Below are positions 33,586 through 41,501 of a DNA stretch of 60,487 nucleotides, in pieces. The position numbers were made by a program, and so were the translations under genes. The notes under the pieces were generated by a model. It ran no database searches, was not told the origin of the DNA, and worked only from the letters and a program-made list of their open reading frames with translations. How positions within the stretch are numbered: the first letter of the stretch is position 1; each line of letters starts with the position of its first letter. Origin of the DNA: Spirosoma sp. 48-14 (GTDB lineage Bacteria; Bacteroidota; Bacteroidia; Cytophagales; Spirosomataceae); assembly GCF_001898575.1 (NCBI RefSeq), contig NZ_MKUD01000042.1, forward strand, positions 1 through 60,487, written 5' to 3'.

Positions 33586-34092
33586 ATGAATCCGCTACGT
33601 TTACGAAATGGCATAGGCAAGATGATGGCTGCCGGAGTACTGGTTATCGTATGCCTCAGTAGTCAGGCCCAAACCGTTCTGACGATCTCTGGCGAAGTCA
33701 CGAAGCCCTTAGCCTGGCAGGCAACTGATTTGCAGGAGATGCCGCATACAACCGTAACGGCTAAAGACCACGACGAAAAGGAACACCAGTATTCGGGAGT
33801 GCCTGTGTCGGAACTGCTTAAGCAGGCAGGCGTTACCATGGGTGGGCAACTACGAGGGAAAAACCTGCGAAAATATGTGATCGTCAAAGCGGCCGATGAC
33901 TACGAAGCCGTATTTGCCCTGCCCGAACTCGACCCGGAATTTGCTAGTCGGTCTATTCTATTGGTCGATCGTGTCGATGGGGAGCCCTTAAGTAAGGACG
34001 TCGGCCCGTATCGACTCGTTGTGCCCGGCGAGAAAAAAATGGCCCGCTGGGTTCGGCAGGTGAACATGCTTGAGGTGAAGGTTGCGAACTAA
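33586..34092 (+). CDS. Molybdopterin-binding-fold periplasmic protein
   Basis: The 168-residue protein has a signal peptide (about 1-28, MMAAGVLVIVCLSSQAQ) and a single oxidoreductase-molybdopterin-binding (SUOX/MsrP-type) fold: TISGEVTKPLAW, YSGVPVSELLKQAGV, VIVKAADDYEAVFALPELDP, GPYRLVVPGEKKMARWVRQVNML. The cysteine that ligates molybdenum in sulfite-oxidase-type enzymes is not seen, so it may bind the cofactor without being an oxidase. First gene of the mod cluster, 5 bp before modA. Confidence 0.85.
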   Translation: MNPLRLRNGIGKMMAAGVLVIVCLSSQAQTVLTISGEVTKPLAWQATDLQEMPHTTVTAKDHDEKEHQYSGVPVSELLKQAGVTMGGQLRGKNLRKYVIVKAADDYEAVFALPELDPEFASRSILLVDRVDGEPLSKDVGPYRLVVPGEKKMARWVRQVNMLEVKVAN

Positions 34093-34097
34093 CTTGA

Positions 34098-34838
34098 ATG
34101 AAAAAACTCGTATTATTTCTTTTGCTGTGCCCGCTTTTTCTTCGGGCTCAGCCACTTCGGGTAGCCGTGGCGGCTAATGCTCAGTTTGTTATGGAGGAGC
34201 TGAAGACCGCTTTTCAGAAAAAAACAAGCGTTACGGTTGAAACGATTGTTAACTCATCGGGCAAACTGACCACCCAGATTCAGCAGGGGGCACCGTACGA
34301 TGTGTTTCTGTCGGCCGATATGGACTATCCGCAAACGCTTCACAAAGCAGGCTTGACCACAGCGGCTCCGGTTGTGTATGCATATGGGTCACTGGTGCTC
34401 TGGACTATGGGCGAACTGCCGGTGTCCACCAACCTGAACGTATTATCTGATCCTTCGGTGCGCCATATAGCCATCGCGAATCCGGCTACAGCGCCCTATG
34501 GTGAAGCCGCTATTGGCTTTCTGAAAGCGAAAAAGCTGCTGGCTACTGTACAGGCCAAAATCGTTTACGGGGAAAGTATTTCGCAGGTAAATCAATACAT
34601 CCTGTCGGGAGCGGCTGAAGTTGGGTTTACGGCCAAATCGGTCGTGCTTGACCCAACCCTTGCCAAGCGGGGTCACTGGGTCGATGTACCACAAAGGGGG
34701 TATGCACCCATCGCTCAGGGGGTAGTCGTGCTGAAACGAACAACACAGCCGAAAGCTGCCGAACAATTTATGGCTTTTTTGCGTAGCCCGGATGCCCAGC
34801 GTATTTTGCAGAAATTTGGTTATCAATTGAAGCCGTAG
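34098..34838 (+). CDS. modA: Molybdate ABC transporter substrate-binding protein
   Basis: The 246-residue protein has a signal peptide (MKKLVLFLLLCPLFLRAQ) and the ModA pattern: LRVAVAANAQFVMEEL, NSSGKLTTQIQQGAPYDVFLSADMDYPQ, and NPATAPYGEAAIGFL. It binds molybdate or tungstate in the periplasm and delivers it to ModBC. Placed between the molybdopterin-fold gene and modB. Confidence 0.93.
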   Translation: MKKLVLFLLLCPLFLRAQPLRVAVAANAQFVMEELKTAFQKKTSVTVETIVNSSGKLTTQIQQGAPYDVFLSADMDYPQTLHKAGLTTAAPVVYAYGSLVLWTMGELPVSTNLNVLSDPSVRHIAIANPATAPYGEAAIGFLKAKKLLATVQAKIVYGESISQVNQYILSGAAEVGFTAKSVVLDPTLAKRGHWVDVPQRGYAPIAQGVVVLKRTTQPKAAEQFMAFLRSPDAQRILQKFGYQLKP

Positions 34839-34881
34839 TAGAAAAATTCTTGTTCATTACGGCATTTTCTTCCGTTCTCCT

Positions 34882-35547
34882 ATGCCCATCGATTGGGAAC
34901 CTATATGGCTGACGTTACGCCTTGCCAGCATCACGACCGTATTGCTGTTGTTGATAGGCGTGCCGCTGGCCAGTTGGCTGGCCTTAAGCCAGTTTCGGCT
35001 TAAGCCTGTAGTAGAAGCCATCATTAGCCTGCCATTGGTGTTGCCACCCTCTGTCGTTGGTTTTTATTTATTGCTTACCTTTAGCCCGGCGAGTGGTTTC
35101 GGTGCCTGGTTACTGCATCACCTGAACCTACAACTTGTTTTTTCGTTCGAAGGGCTGGTCGTAGCCTCGTTGCTTTATAGTTTGCCGTTTATGGTGCACC
35201 CAGTTCAGGCTGGGCTCGAAAACCTGCCTGTATCCTGGCGCGAAGCGGCCTACACACTGGGTCAGTCACCGAGCCGGACGTTGTGGCGAGTGCTATTACC
35301 TAATTGTAAACCCGCCTTACTGACAGGAATCGTTCTGACCTTTGCTCATACGATAGGGGAGTTTGGGCTGGTGCTGATGATTGGCGGCAATCTACCGGGT
35401 CAAACGCGCGTTGCGTCGATAGCCATTTATGATGAGGTCGAATTACTGCATTTCCAAACGGCCCATGCGTATGCTGCGCTGTTGTTAGCGCTATCGTTTG
35501 CTATTTTATTACTGGTCTATTTCGTAAATAAACGGGTAACTGTATGA
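34882..35547 (+). CDS. modB: Molybdate ABC transporter permease
   Basis: The 221-residue protein has five predicted membrane segments and the EAA cytoplasmic loop REAAYTLGQSPSRTLWRVLLPNCKP that docks on ModC, followed by the family block GIVLTFAHTIGEFGLVLMIGG. Its stop overlaps the modC start by 4 bp (ATGA). Confidence 0.93.
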   Translation: MPIDWEPIWLTLRLASITTVLLLLIGVPLASWLALSQFRLKPVVEAIISLPLVLPPSVVGFYLLLTFSPASGFGAWLLHHLNLQLVFSFEGLVVASLLYSLPFMVHPVQAGLENLPVSWREAAYTLGQSPSRTLWRVLLPNCKPALLTGIVLTFAHTIGEFGLVLMIGGNLPGQTRVASIAIYDEVELLHFQTAHAYAALLLALSFAILLLVYFVNKRVTV

Positions 35548-36362
35548 TCGAAATCGACCTGACGATGCCGCGTTTGTTTACGGAAGGACCTGGCGAGTTG
35601 AAAATGCGAATCGCCTTAGAATCAGGCAGTCTAACAGTGTTAACCGGGCCTTCGGGCGCTGGCAAAACTACCTTACTTCGACTGCTTGCTGGTTTAGAGA
35701 TGCCTCATAGCGGACGAATTGCCGTTGATGATCGGGTTTGGCTGGATACGCAGCAGCGAATTAACCTGCCCCCACAAAAACGGTCCATTGGCTATGTATT
35801 TCAGGATACGGCACTCTTTCCAAACATGACCGTGCAGGAGGCCATTCAGTTTGCCGCCCCAAAAGGAGATCAGGACTTTGTGAATCAATTGATCGATATA
35901 ACCGGGCTCCGTGCGTTTATGAATCAGAAGCCAGCTCAGTTGTCGGGCGGGCAACGGCAGCGGGTTGCACTGGCCCGCGCCCTGGTTCGGCGACCACAGG
36001 TACTTTTGCTCGACGAACCATTTGCCGCTCTCGATTCGCAGGCTAGTGAGACACTCCGGCAGGTCCTGTTAGCGCTTCATCAGCTATGGAAAACCACAAC
36101 GCTGCTGGTTAGTCATCATTCCCAGGATACACGGGTATTGGCCAATCGGGTCATTCGGGTCGTACAGGGTCAGGTAGAGCAGGATGAACAATGCCTCAAC
36201 GATGAATTACCGTCCATTGTGGAGCCTATAACCAATATCTCGTATCAGGAGGAGCATAGGCAATGGATTATCCAAACGGCCACCACCCAACTTCGATCTA
36301 CTAATCCGGCATGGGGACAACGCAGAGTGGGAGATCTTATACAGGTTAGTAGTTCCATATAG
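35544..36362 (+). CDS. modC: Molybdate ABC transporter ATP-binding protein
   Basis: The 272-residue protein has Walker A GPSGAGKTT, Q-loop YVFQDTALFPNM, signature LSGGQRQRVALARAL, Walker B VLLLDEPFAALD and H-loop LLVSHH. It is about 80 residues shorter than classic ModC: after residue ~225 only a short tail remains, without a complete molybdate-binding Mop (TOBE) domain. Feedback inhibition by molybdate may thus be missing. Confidence 0.92.
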   Translation: MIEIDLTMPRLFTEGPGELKMRIALESGSLTVLTGPSGAGKTTLLRLLAGLEMPHSGRIAVDDRVWLDTQQRINLPPQKRSIGYVFQDTALFPNMTVQEAIQFAAPKGDQDFVNQLIDITGLRAFMNQKPAQLSGGQRQRVALARALVRRPQVLLLDEPFAALDSQASETLRQVLLALHQLWKTTTLLVSHHSQDTRVLANRVIRVVQGQVEQDEQCLNDELPSIVEPITNISYQEEHRQWIIQTATTQLRSTNPAWGQRRVGDLIQVSSSI

Positions 36363-36507
36363 TTTAGCACAGGCGGGAAGCCGGGAAGTCTGTTTTTGAA
36401 GAAAATTATTGTGATAATATTCTGAAAATTAGGTAGTTGTGGTTCGTTCGGTAGTGAACTTAGCAACTTCTCAAAGCGTTTAGTGTATATACTCTCAACG
36501 TATCTTC

Positions 36508-37560
36508 ATGCCCGATTTCAATCCGTCGTTAATCTTATACACCGCCGATGCCCTTAACAGTCGGGGCAAAGCTGTGCTGGCAAAATTTTCCGAAGCTGAG
36601 GCACTGGAAGTAAAGCAGCATAATCGGTTACCTGATCTGGGACTGAATCATTTTAAGGTTAAATCGAATGTGCTGGTCTTGGGTCGGCTGAAAACCCAGG
36701 ACATTAAATGGAGCGGCCGAAGTGCTGATTACATCGCTCCGAGTTTGGCAAACGGCTGTTTTGGCGGTTGTACCTATTGCTATGTAGATCGTCATAAAAC
36801 GGTGAATCCGATTACGCTTTTCACCAATGTTGAGGAAAACATCGCCACGGTCAATGAGCACATTAATACGTTGCCCTGGCCTAAAGTGCCTAATCAGACC
36901 GATGACCAGTTGTATACCTACGACATTGGCTGTAATTCGGATATCTCGGTCGACTACGATTTAACCGATGGCATTCGGCAGGTATTTGATTTTTATCGGA
37001 CGCATCCACGCGCCAAGGCGACGTTTGCGACGAAGTATGTGAATCGGGATATGCTCAATTTCAATCCTGAGCGAAAAGTGAGGATACGGTTTAGTTTAAT
37101 GCCGGCTCACGTGAGTAAACTGGTCGACGTACGTACTGATAGTATAGAGAAACGACTGGCGGCTATCAATGATTTTTATGACGCTGGTTATGAAGTACAC
37201 GTCAATTTTTCGCCGGTTATTGTCTATACCGGACCCGACGGTGACCGAAAGGCCTGGCGAAACGATTACCGCGATTTATTCCGTCAGTTAGATGCTGCCC
37301 TACGCCCGGAAGTTCGCCAACAGCTTAAATGCGAGGTGATTTTTCTAACCCATAACCAGTGGCAGCATCAGGCTAATCTGGCTATCAATCCCAAAGCTGA
37401 AGAACTACTGTGGGTGCCTGAATTACAGGAGAGTAAGGTAAGCCAGTTTGGTGGCTGGAATATTCGATACCAGCATCAGTTAAAGCGTAAAATGATCGAG
37501 ATTTTTGAGCGTCTCATTCAGGAAGAAATCCCCTGGTGCCAGATCCGGTATATTTTCTGA
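36508..37560 (+). CDS. Spore-photoproduct-lyase-family radical SAM protein
   Basis: The 350-residue protein carries a radical SAM cluster motif CFGGCTYC (C84, C88, C91) in the setting APSLANGCFGGCTYCYVDRH typical of the SPL family, followed by the TIM-barrel segment ATFATKYVNRDML and a late FLTHNQWQHQ. In non-spore-forming Bacteroidota such proteins are of unknown function; a DNA-repair role is only a guess by family. It lies 145 bp after modC and probably has its own promoter. Confidence 0.82.
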   Translation: MPDFNPSLILYTADALNSRGKAVLAKFSEAEALEVKQHNRLPDLGLNHFKVKSNVLVLGRLKTQDIKWSGRSADYIAPSLANGCFGGCTYCYVDRHKTVNPITLFTNVEENIATVNEHINTLPWPKVPNQTDDQLYTYDIGCNSDISVDYDLTDGIRQVFDFYRTHPRAKATFATKYVNRDMLNFNPERKVRIRFSLMPAHVSKLVDVRTDSIEKRLAAINDFYDAGYEVHVNFSPVIVYTGPDGDRKAWRNDYRDLFRQLDAALRPEVRQQLKCEVIFLTHNQWQHQANLAINPKAEELLWVPELQESKVSQFGGWNIRYQHQLKRKMIEIFERLIQEEIPWCQIRYIF

Positions 37561-37661
37561 ACCAGGATTTAACGGATTTATGGATAAATCTGATTTTGCC
37601 AAAACGCTTCAAAGAAGCGAAAACAAAATCCCGCTAATCCATAAATCCGTTAAATCCCGGT
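37561..37661. repeat. Stop-to-stop inverted repeat (element 7)
   Basis: Arms of 25 bp, 37561-37585 (ACCAGGATTTAACGGATTTA...) and 37637-37661, pair with one mismatch. The left arm starts at the base after the radical SAM stop and the right arm ends at the base before the stop codon of the convergent DoxX gene. A small CGCTTC-AAA-GAAGCG hairpin sits in the loop. It may act as a two-way terminator. Confidence 0.9.
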
Positions 37662-38096
37662 TCAATGGGCATGTTGTTTGACGTACTCGTCCATCGAAAA
37701 ACGCCCGGAGCCCAGAACCGTAAATGCCAGTAAAAGGCCCAGTACAATAAGCGATAACCACAGTTCCGAATTCAGGGGCGAAAAGCCCTGACGGATATTT
37801 ACGAAGAAAACTGCCGCAACCAGAATGGGCAGTTGAAGGATGCACATCAGACGGGTCAAACACCCAAGCATGATCAGGAAGCCACCCATCAGATGCGCAA
37901 AGGCAACATAATGAACGGCCATAACCGGAAAAAGCCCAAAATGGACTCCTCCGACCAGTTGGTTCAGATACGCAGTGTCACTAATAAAACTGATTCCTTT
38001 CAGAATCAGGATAATGCCCAGCATAATCCGTAGGGCGTCGGTCCAGGCGGGGTGATGCGTGTCGCCCCAGTGCTCGATGCGCGTTAGTAGGTTCAT
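37662..38096 (-). CDS. DoxX-family membrane protein
   Basis: The 144-residue protein has four membrane segments with the DoxX pattern (LRIMLGIILILKGISFI, FAHLMGGFLIMLGCLTRL, ILVAAVFFVNIRQGF, LIVLGLLLAFTVLGSGRFSMDEY). Family members are linked to thiosulfate:quinone or redox stress functions, but the role of this short form is unknown. Convergent with the radical SAM gene. Confidence 0.85.
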   Translation of the reverse strand: MNLLTRIEHWGDTHHPAWTDALRIMLGIILILKGISFISDTAYLNQLVGGVHFGLFPVMAVHYVAFAHLMGGFLIMLGCLTRLMCILQLPILVAAVFFVNIRQGFSPLNSELWLSLIVLGLLLAFTVLGSGRFSMDEYVKQHAH

Positions 38097-38244
38097 ATCT
38101 GTAAGCGGTTAGTGAATCTCAATCGAATCTACAGATAGAATCCCGTTAAAGCAAGTTGATTGCCAGTCTATTAATTATATTTTTTGATGGTTTAATCTAA
38201 TTTTACTTTGTGGCTGGAAGCCGATCGTTTATAGTGAATAAACG

Positions 38245-38628
38245 TTAACGTACTTCTTCAAAAGGGCCGACATGCACTGGTGTGAGGTGAGCCATCTCAT
38301 TAGGTTCGAACAGTCGTGACCGAATCATGAACCGAATACCAAGTGGAATTTCCAGCGAGAAACTGGCACCACGGCCAGGGGTTACATCGATGGTCAGGTG
38401 TGTATGCTGCCAGTATTCGAATTGATCCTGCGACATCCAGAAATCACACCCATGAACCTGGCCGAGCCAAACGTCCGACGAACCGATAATAAAATCGCCA
38501 GCCGGATAGCACATAGGCGAGGACCCATCGCAGCAGCCACCGCTCTGGTGAAACATCAGTGGGCCATGCTGGGCCCTTAATTGGTCGATAACGTCGGCAG
38601 CAGCCGTTGTACAGTCGATACGATTCAT
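38245..38628 (-). CDS. DUF779 family protein
   Basis: The 127-residue protein matches DUF779, with the cysteine motif FHQSGGCCDGSSPMCYP (about 26-42) and VHGCDFWMSQDQFEYWQHTHLTIDV. In other bacteria it accompanies aldehyde dehydrogenase genes; here none is adjacent. Soluble, no signal peptide. The cysteines suggest metal binding, unproven. Confidence 0.85.
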   Translation of the reverse strand: MNRIDCTTAAADVIDQLRAQHGPLMFHQSGGCCDGSSPMCYPAGDFIIGSSDVWLGQVHGCDFWMSQDQFEYWQHTHLTIDVTPGRGASFSLEIPLGIRFMIRSRLFEPNEMAHLTPVHVGPFEEVR

Positions 38629-38642
38629 TGGGGTACACTAAG

Positions 38643-38655
38643 ATTTGTAACAAAT
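38643..38655. promoter_or_regulatory. 13-bp palindrome upstream of the DUF779 gene
   Basis: ATTTGT-A-ACAAAT is a perfect 6-1-6 dyad 15 bp upstream of the DUF779 start codon, in promoter position for that gene. It looks like a binding site for a dimeric repressor or activator that is not identified. Confidence 0.35.
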
Positions 38656-38830
38656 TTTGCTGCTATCTTACAAAAATTCCAATAGTATCCTCTTAAATAC
38701 ATGCAGAATCCTATCAATACGAAAAACAGACAGTATGGACCGTGAATACGAATGATAAATCAAAACGTATCGATGTGTTTTACTTAAAACATAATCTGCT
38801 ATAACTATCACAAAAATCAGTGTTCTATTG

Positions 38831-38838
38831 TACCTTTG
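38831..38838 (+). promoter_or_regulatory. Candidate -7 box TAnnTTTG before DUF2461 gene
   Basis: TACCTTTG fits the Bacteroidota -7 consensus exactly but lies only 7 bp before the ATG, implying a leaderless or near-leaderless mRNA. No TTTG was found at the -33 position. The 217-bp divergent gap around it holds nothing else but the dyad at 38643. Confidence 0.35.
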
Positions 38839-38845
38839 AGGAGTT

Positions 38846-39556
38846 ATGGCAAAACAATCGGCTTCAAAATCTACGTTTACAGCGGCTACATTGGAGTTCA
38901 TGCGTGAACTCGTTCAAAACAACAATCGGGACTGGTTTCAGGCAAATCGTAGTCGGTATGATGCGGCTAAAGCAGAGCTGGTGGGCGTTACCGAACGGGT
39001 TCTGGCAGAGCTGAGCCCATTTGAACCACTGGCCAATACATCGGCCAAAGATTGTATATTTCGAATCAACCGCGACATCCGTTTTTCAAAGGACAAAGCT
39101 CCTTATAAATCGAATCTGGCGTTTGCTATTGGGCCGGGCGGACGACATTCGGGTCGTATCGATTATTATGTGCATATCCAGCCTGATAACCAGTCGTTTC
39201 TGGGCGCTGGCATGTGGCAGCCAACCCCGGCTAATCTGGCTAAATTTCGGCAGGAAGTAGACTACAATGCTCAGGAATTGAAAGACATCATCGAAGCCGA
39301 CGAATTCAAAGCGTACTTTCCCGAAGCGCATGGTGAAACGCTAAAAGTAATGCCGAAAGGCTATCCGGCCGATCACCCCGAAATTGATCTATTGCGCCGG
39401 AAAGAGCTGTTCTTTATGCATCGCTATACCGATAAAGAAGTACTGAAACCGAATTTTGTCGACGAAATTGTAAAGGGATGCCGCATCATCAAACCCTACT
39501 GTGATCTGCTGAATTATCTGTTCTACGACGAGAAAGAGGAGTCAATTACGTTATAA
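38846..39556 (+). CDS. DUF2461 family protein
   Basis: The 236-residue protein matches DUF2461 (TIGR02453-type): it starts with TLEFMRELVQNNNRDWFQANRSRYDAAK, has DCIFRINRDIRFSKDKAPYKSN and ends LLRRKELFFMHRYTDKEVL. Cytosolic, function unknown in the family. Single gene. Confidence 0.9.
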   Translation: MAKQSASKSTFTAATLEFMRELVQNNNRDWFQANRSRYDAAKAELVGVTERVLAELSPFEPLANTSAKDCIFRINRDIRFSKDKAPYKSNLAFAIGPGGRHSGRIDYYVHIQPDNQSFLGAGMWQPTPANLAKFRQEVDYNAQELKDIIEADEFKAYFPEAHGETLKVMPKGYPADHPEIDLLRRKELFFMHRYTDKEVLKPNFVDEIVKGCRIIKPYCDLLNYLFYDEKEESITL

Positions 39557-39562
39557 GTCGTT

Positions 39563-39865
39563 TTAGGGTTTCAAGGGAATACCGTTTTTGGGGTAACTGG
39601 TAACATTTTCGGCATAGTACGTACAGTTTTTCCCACAGGATTCCAGCCATCCCACGGAACTGGAGCCATTCTGGCATTTTGTGAAATAGCGGGGTTGCTG
39701 GCGATCGTAGAAGCGATAGACCTTACAGCCATCAACTTCGAAAAGCAATTCAACTTTAATATTTGGGTTACTTCCCTGTAAATTCATCTGGGCAGGAGCC
39801 AGACAAGAGAGGAGGTTTGTGCTGATCAGGTAGCAGCAAATCAGCGAAAGTTTTACTGATTTCAT
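39563..39865 (-). CDS. Small Cys-rich secreted or lipoprotein
   Basis: The ATG at 39865 gives 100 residues (two more ATGs lie upstream at 39871 and 39889). The N-terminus has a hydrophobic signal ending LLSC, a plausible lipobox, or a type I cleavage at APAQ. The mature part has six cysteines or fewer and the pattern VELLFEVDGCKVYRFYDRQQ followed by YFTKCQ, reminiscent of a small phage/bacterial family (DUF4884-like). Function unknown. Confidence 0.6.
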   Translation of the reverse strand: MKSVKLSLICCYLISTNLLSCLAPAQMNLQGSNPNIKVELLFEVDGCKVYRFYDRQQPRYFTKCQNGSSSVGWLESCGKNCTYYAENVTSYPKNGIPLKP

Positions 39866-39943
39866 TGTCATGCGGTTTAGTTTTCGCATGAATGTAAACG
39901 CGACTGATTAACAGTCAACGAAATTTAAATTAAGTGTCTATTT

Positions 39944-39982
39944 AAAAAGGCTCACCAGTGTACTGGTGAGCCTTTTTAAATT
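39944..39982. terminator. Strong bidirectional terminator after gltD
   Basis: AAAAAGGCTCACCAGT and its perfect complement form a 16-bp stem with a 2-nt loop (39944-39977), with A-runs on one side and T-runs on the other. It ends the minus-strand gltBD transcript 20 bp after the gltD stop and can also stop reading from the other side. Confidence 0.92.
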
Positions 39983-39998
39983 TTGTATAGGTTTTACT

Positions 39999-41489
39999 TT
40001 ACTCAACAGCAATGAGCGATACCGCTTTCGCTTCGAGTTGTGTGTCGCCCATAAGGTATAGATCAGCATACCGAGCCGCTTCGCGACCTTCGGAAATAGC
40101 CCAAACCACCAAAGATTGACCACGGCGCATATCACCAGCCGCAAATACTTTGGGGTTCGTCGTTGTCTGGTAATTCTGCGCTTTTACATTGCCGCGTTCA
40201 TCATATTCAAGGCCCAGATCGTCCAGTAAACCATTGTGTTGTGGGTGCAGGAAGCCAGCCGCCAGCAAGGCTAGTTCGCAGGGAATGTCGCGCTCAGAAC
40301 CCGGCAGTTCCACCATTTGCATCCGACCGTTTTCGTTTTTCCAGGTCAGGTCGACAATGCGAAGTGCTTTCAGATTGCCGTTTTCGTCACCGATGAATTC
40401 TTTGGTATTGATTGACCAATGCCGGTCGCAGCCTTCCTCATGTGAGGTACTGGTCCGCAGCATCATTGGCCAGTTTGGCCAGGGCGTGCTTTCGGCCCGC
40501 TCTTTCGGAGGCATCGGCATCAGTTCAATTTGCGTAACGCTTTTTGCTCCGTGTCGGTTTGAAGTACCGACACAGTCAGAACCTGTATCGCCACCGCCAA
40601 TAACCACTACGTTTTTATCCGTGGCAAAGAGATCACCAGTACCATATTTTACGCCACGGTGGTCCACTTCAACCGGGCGCCCAGCTACCCGTTTGTTTTG
40701 CTGGCTCAGGAATTCCATCGCCGGGTAAATGCCTTTCAGCTCACGGCCTTTGATCGGTAGGTCACGCGGAACGGTTGAGCCGCCGGTGAGCATGATCAGA
40801 TCAAAGTCGTTCAGAAGGTCTTTGGCTTTCAGGTCAACGCCTACATCAACACTGGTTTTGAAGGTTACTCCTTCGGCTTCCATAACCGCCAACCGACGGT
40901 CGATGGTCCATTTTTCGAGTTTGAAATCAGGGATGCCGTATCGTAATAGCCCCCCAATCTGATCGGCACGTTCAAAAACAGTTACCGTATGACCTGCTTT
41001 ATTCAACTGAGCCGCAGCTGCTAAACCGGCAGGGCCAGAGCCAACAACAGCAACCCGTTTACCCGTCCGCTCTTTGGGTACTTTAGGGGTAACGTGGCCC
41101 CGCTCAAAGGCAACCTCGGCAATCGACTTTTCAATGAACTCGATGGCAACGGGCGGTTTGTTAATGCCCAACACACAGGACGCTTCGCACGGAGCAGGGC
41201 AGATACGGCCTGTAAACTCCGGAAAGTTGTTGGTTGAGCTTAAAATTTCGTAGGCGTAGGCCCAGTTCTGCTCGTAAACTGCGTCGTTGAATTCGGGAAT
41301 GATATTTCCCAGCGGACAGCCGCTATGGCAAAAGGGCGTGCCACAATCCATACAGCGAGCGGCCTGCCGCTGCGAATCCTGTTCGGAATGAGGAACTTCA
41401 ATTTCCTTGTAATCGTGAATTCGATCCTGTGCAGCGCGCTTTTTGGGTAATTCACGCGCAAACTCTAAAAATCCGGTAGGTTTTCCCAT
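39999..41489 (-). CDS. gltD: Glutamate synthase small subunit
   Basis: The 496-residue flavoprotein has the N-terminal Fe-S cysteine block CMDCGTPFCHSGCPLGN (about 44-60), a second CPAPCEASCVLG cluster, an FAD-binding motif VAVVGSGPAGLAAA (about 147) and an NADPH-binding motif VVVIGGGDTGSDCVG. It feeds electrons from NADPH to the large subunit for glutamate formation. Downstream partner of gltB with a 12-bp gap. Confidence 0.96.
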   Translation of the reverse strand: MGKPTGFLEFARELPKKRAAQDRIHDYKEIEVPHSEQDSQRQAARCMDCGTPFCHSGCPLGNIIPEFNDAVYEQNWAYAYEILSSTNNFPEFTGRICPAPCEASCVLGINKPPVAIEFIEKSIAEVAFERGHVTPKVPKERTGKRVAVVGSGPAGLAAAAQLNKAGHTVTVFERADQIGGLLRYGIPDFKLEKWTIDRRLAVMEAEGVTFKTSVDVGVDLKAKDLLNDFDLIMLTGGSTVPRDLPIKGRELKGIYPAMEFLSQQNKRVAGRPVEVDHRGVKYGTGDLFATDKNVVVIGGGDTGSDCVGTSNRHGAKSVTQIELMPMPPKERAESTPWPNWPMMLRTSTSHEEGCDRHWSINTKEFIGDENGNLKALRIVDLTWKNENGRMQMVELPGSERDIPCELALLAAGFLHPQHNGLLDDLGLEYDERGNVKAQNYQTTTNPKVFAAGDMRRGQSLVVWAISEGREAARYADLYLMGDTQLEAKAVSLIAVE

Positions 41490-41501
41490 TTTACTTCGTT
41501 C

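Noticed and set aside
36508..37560. Functional spore photoproduct lyase gene
   Set aside because: The host group does not form spores and only the radical SAM motif and family context are seen; only the family name was used.
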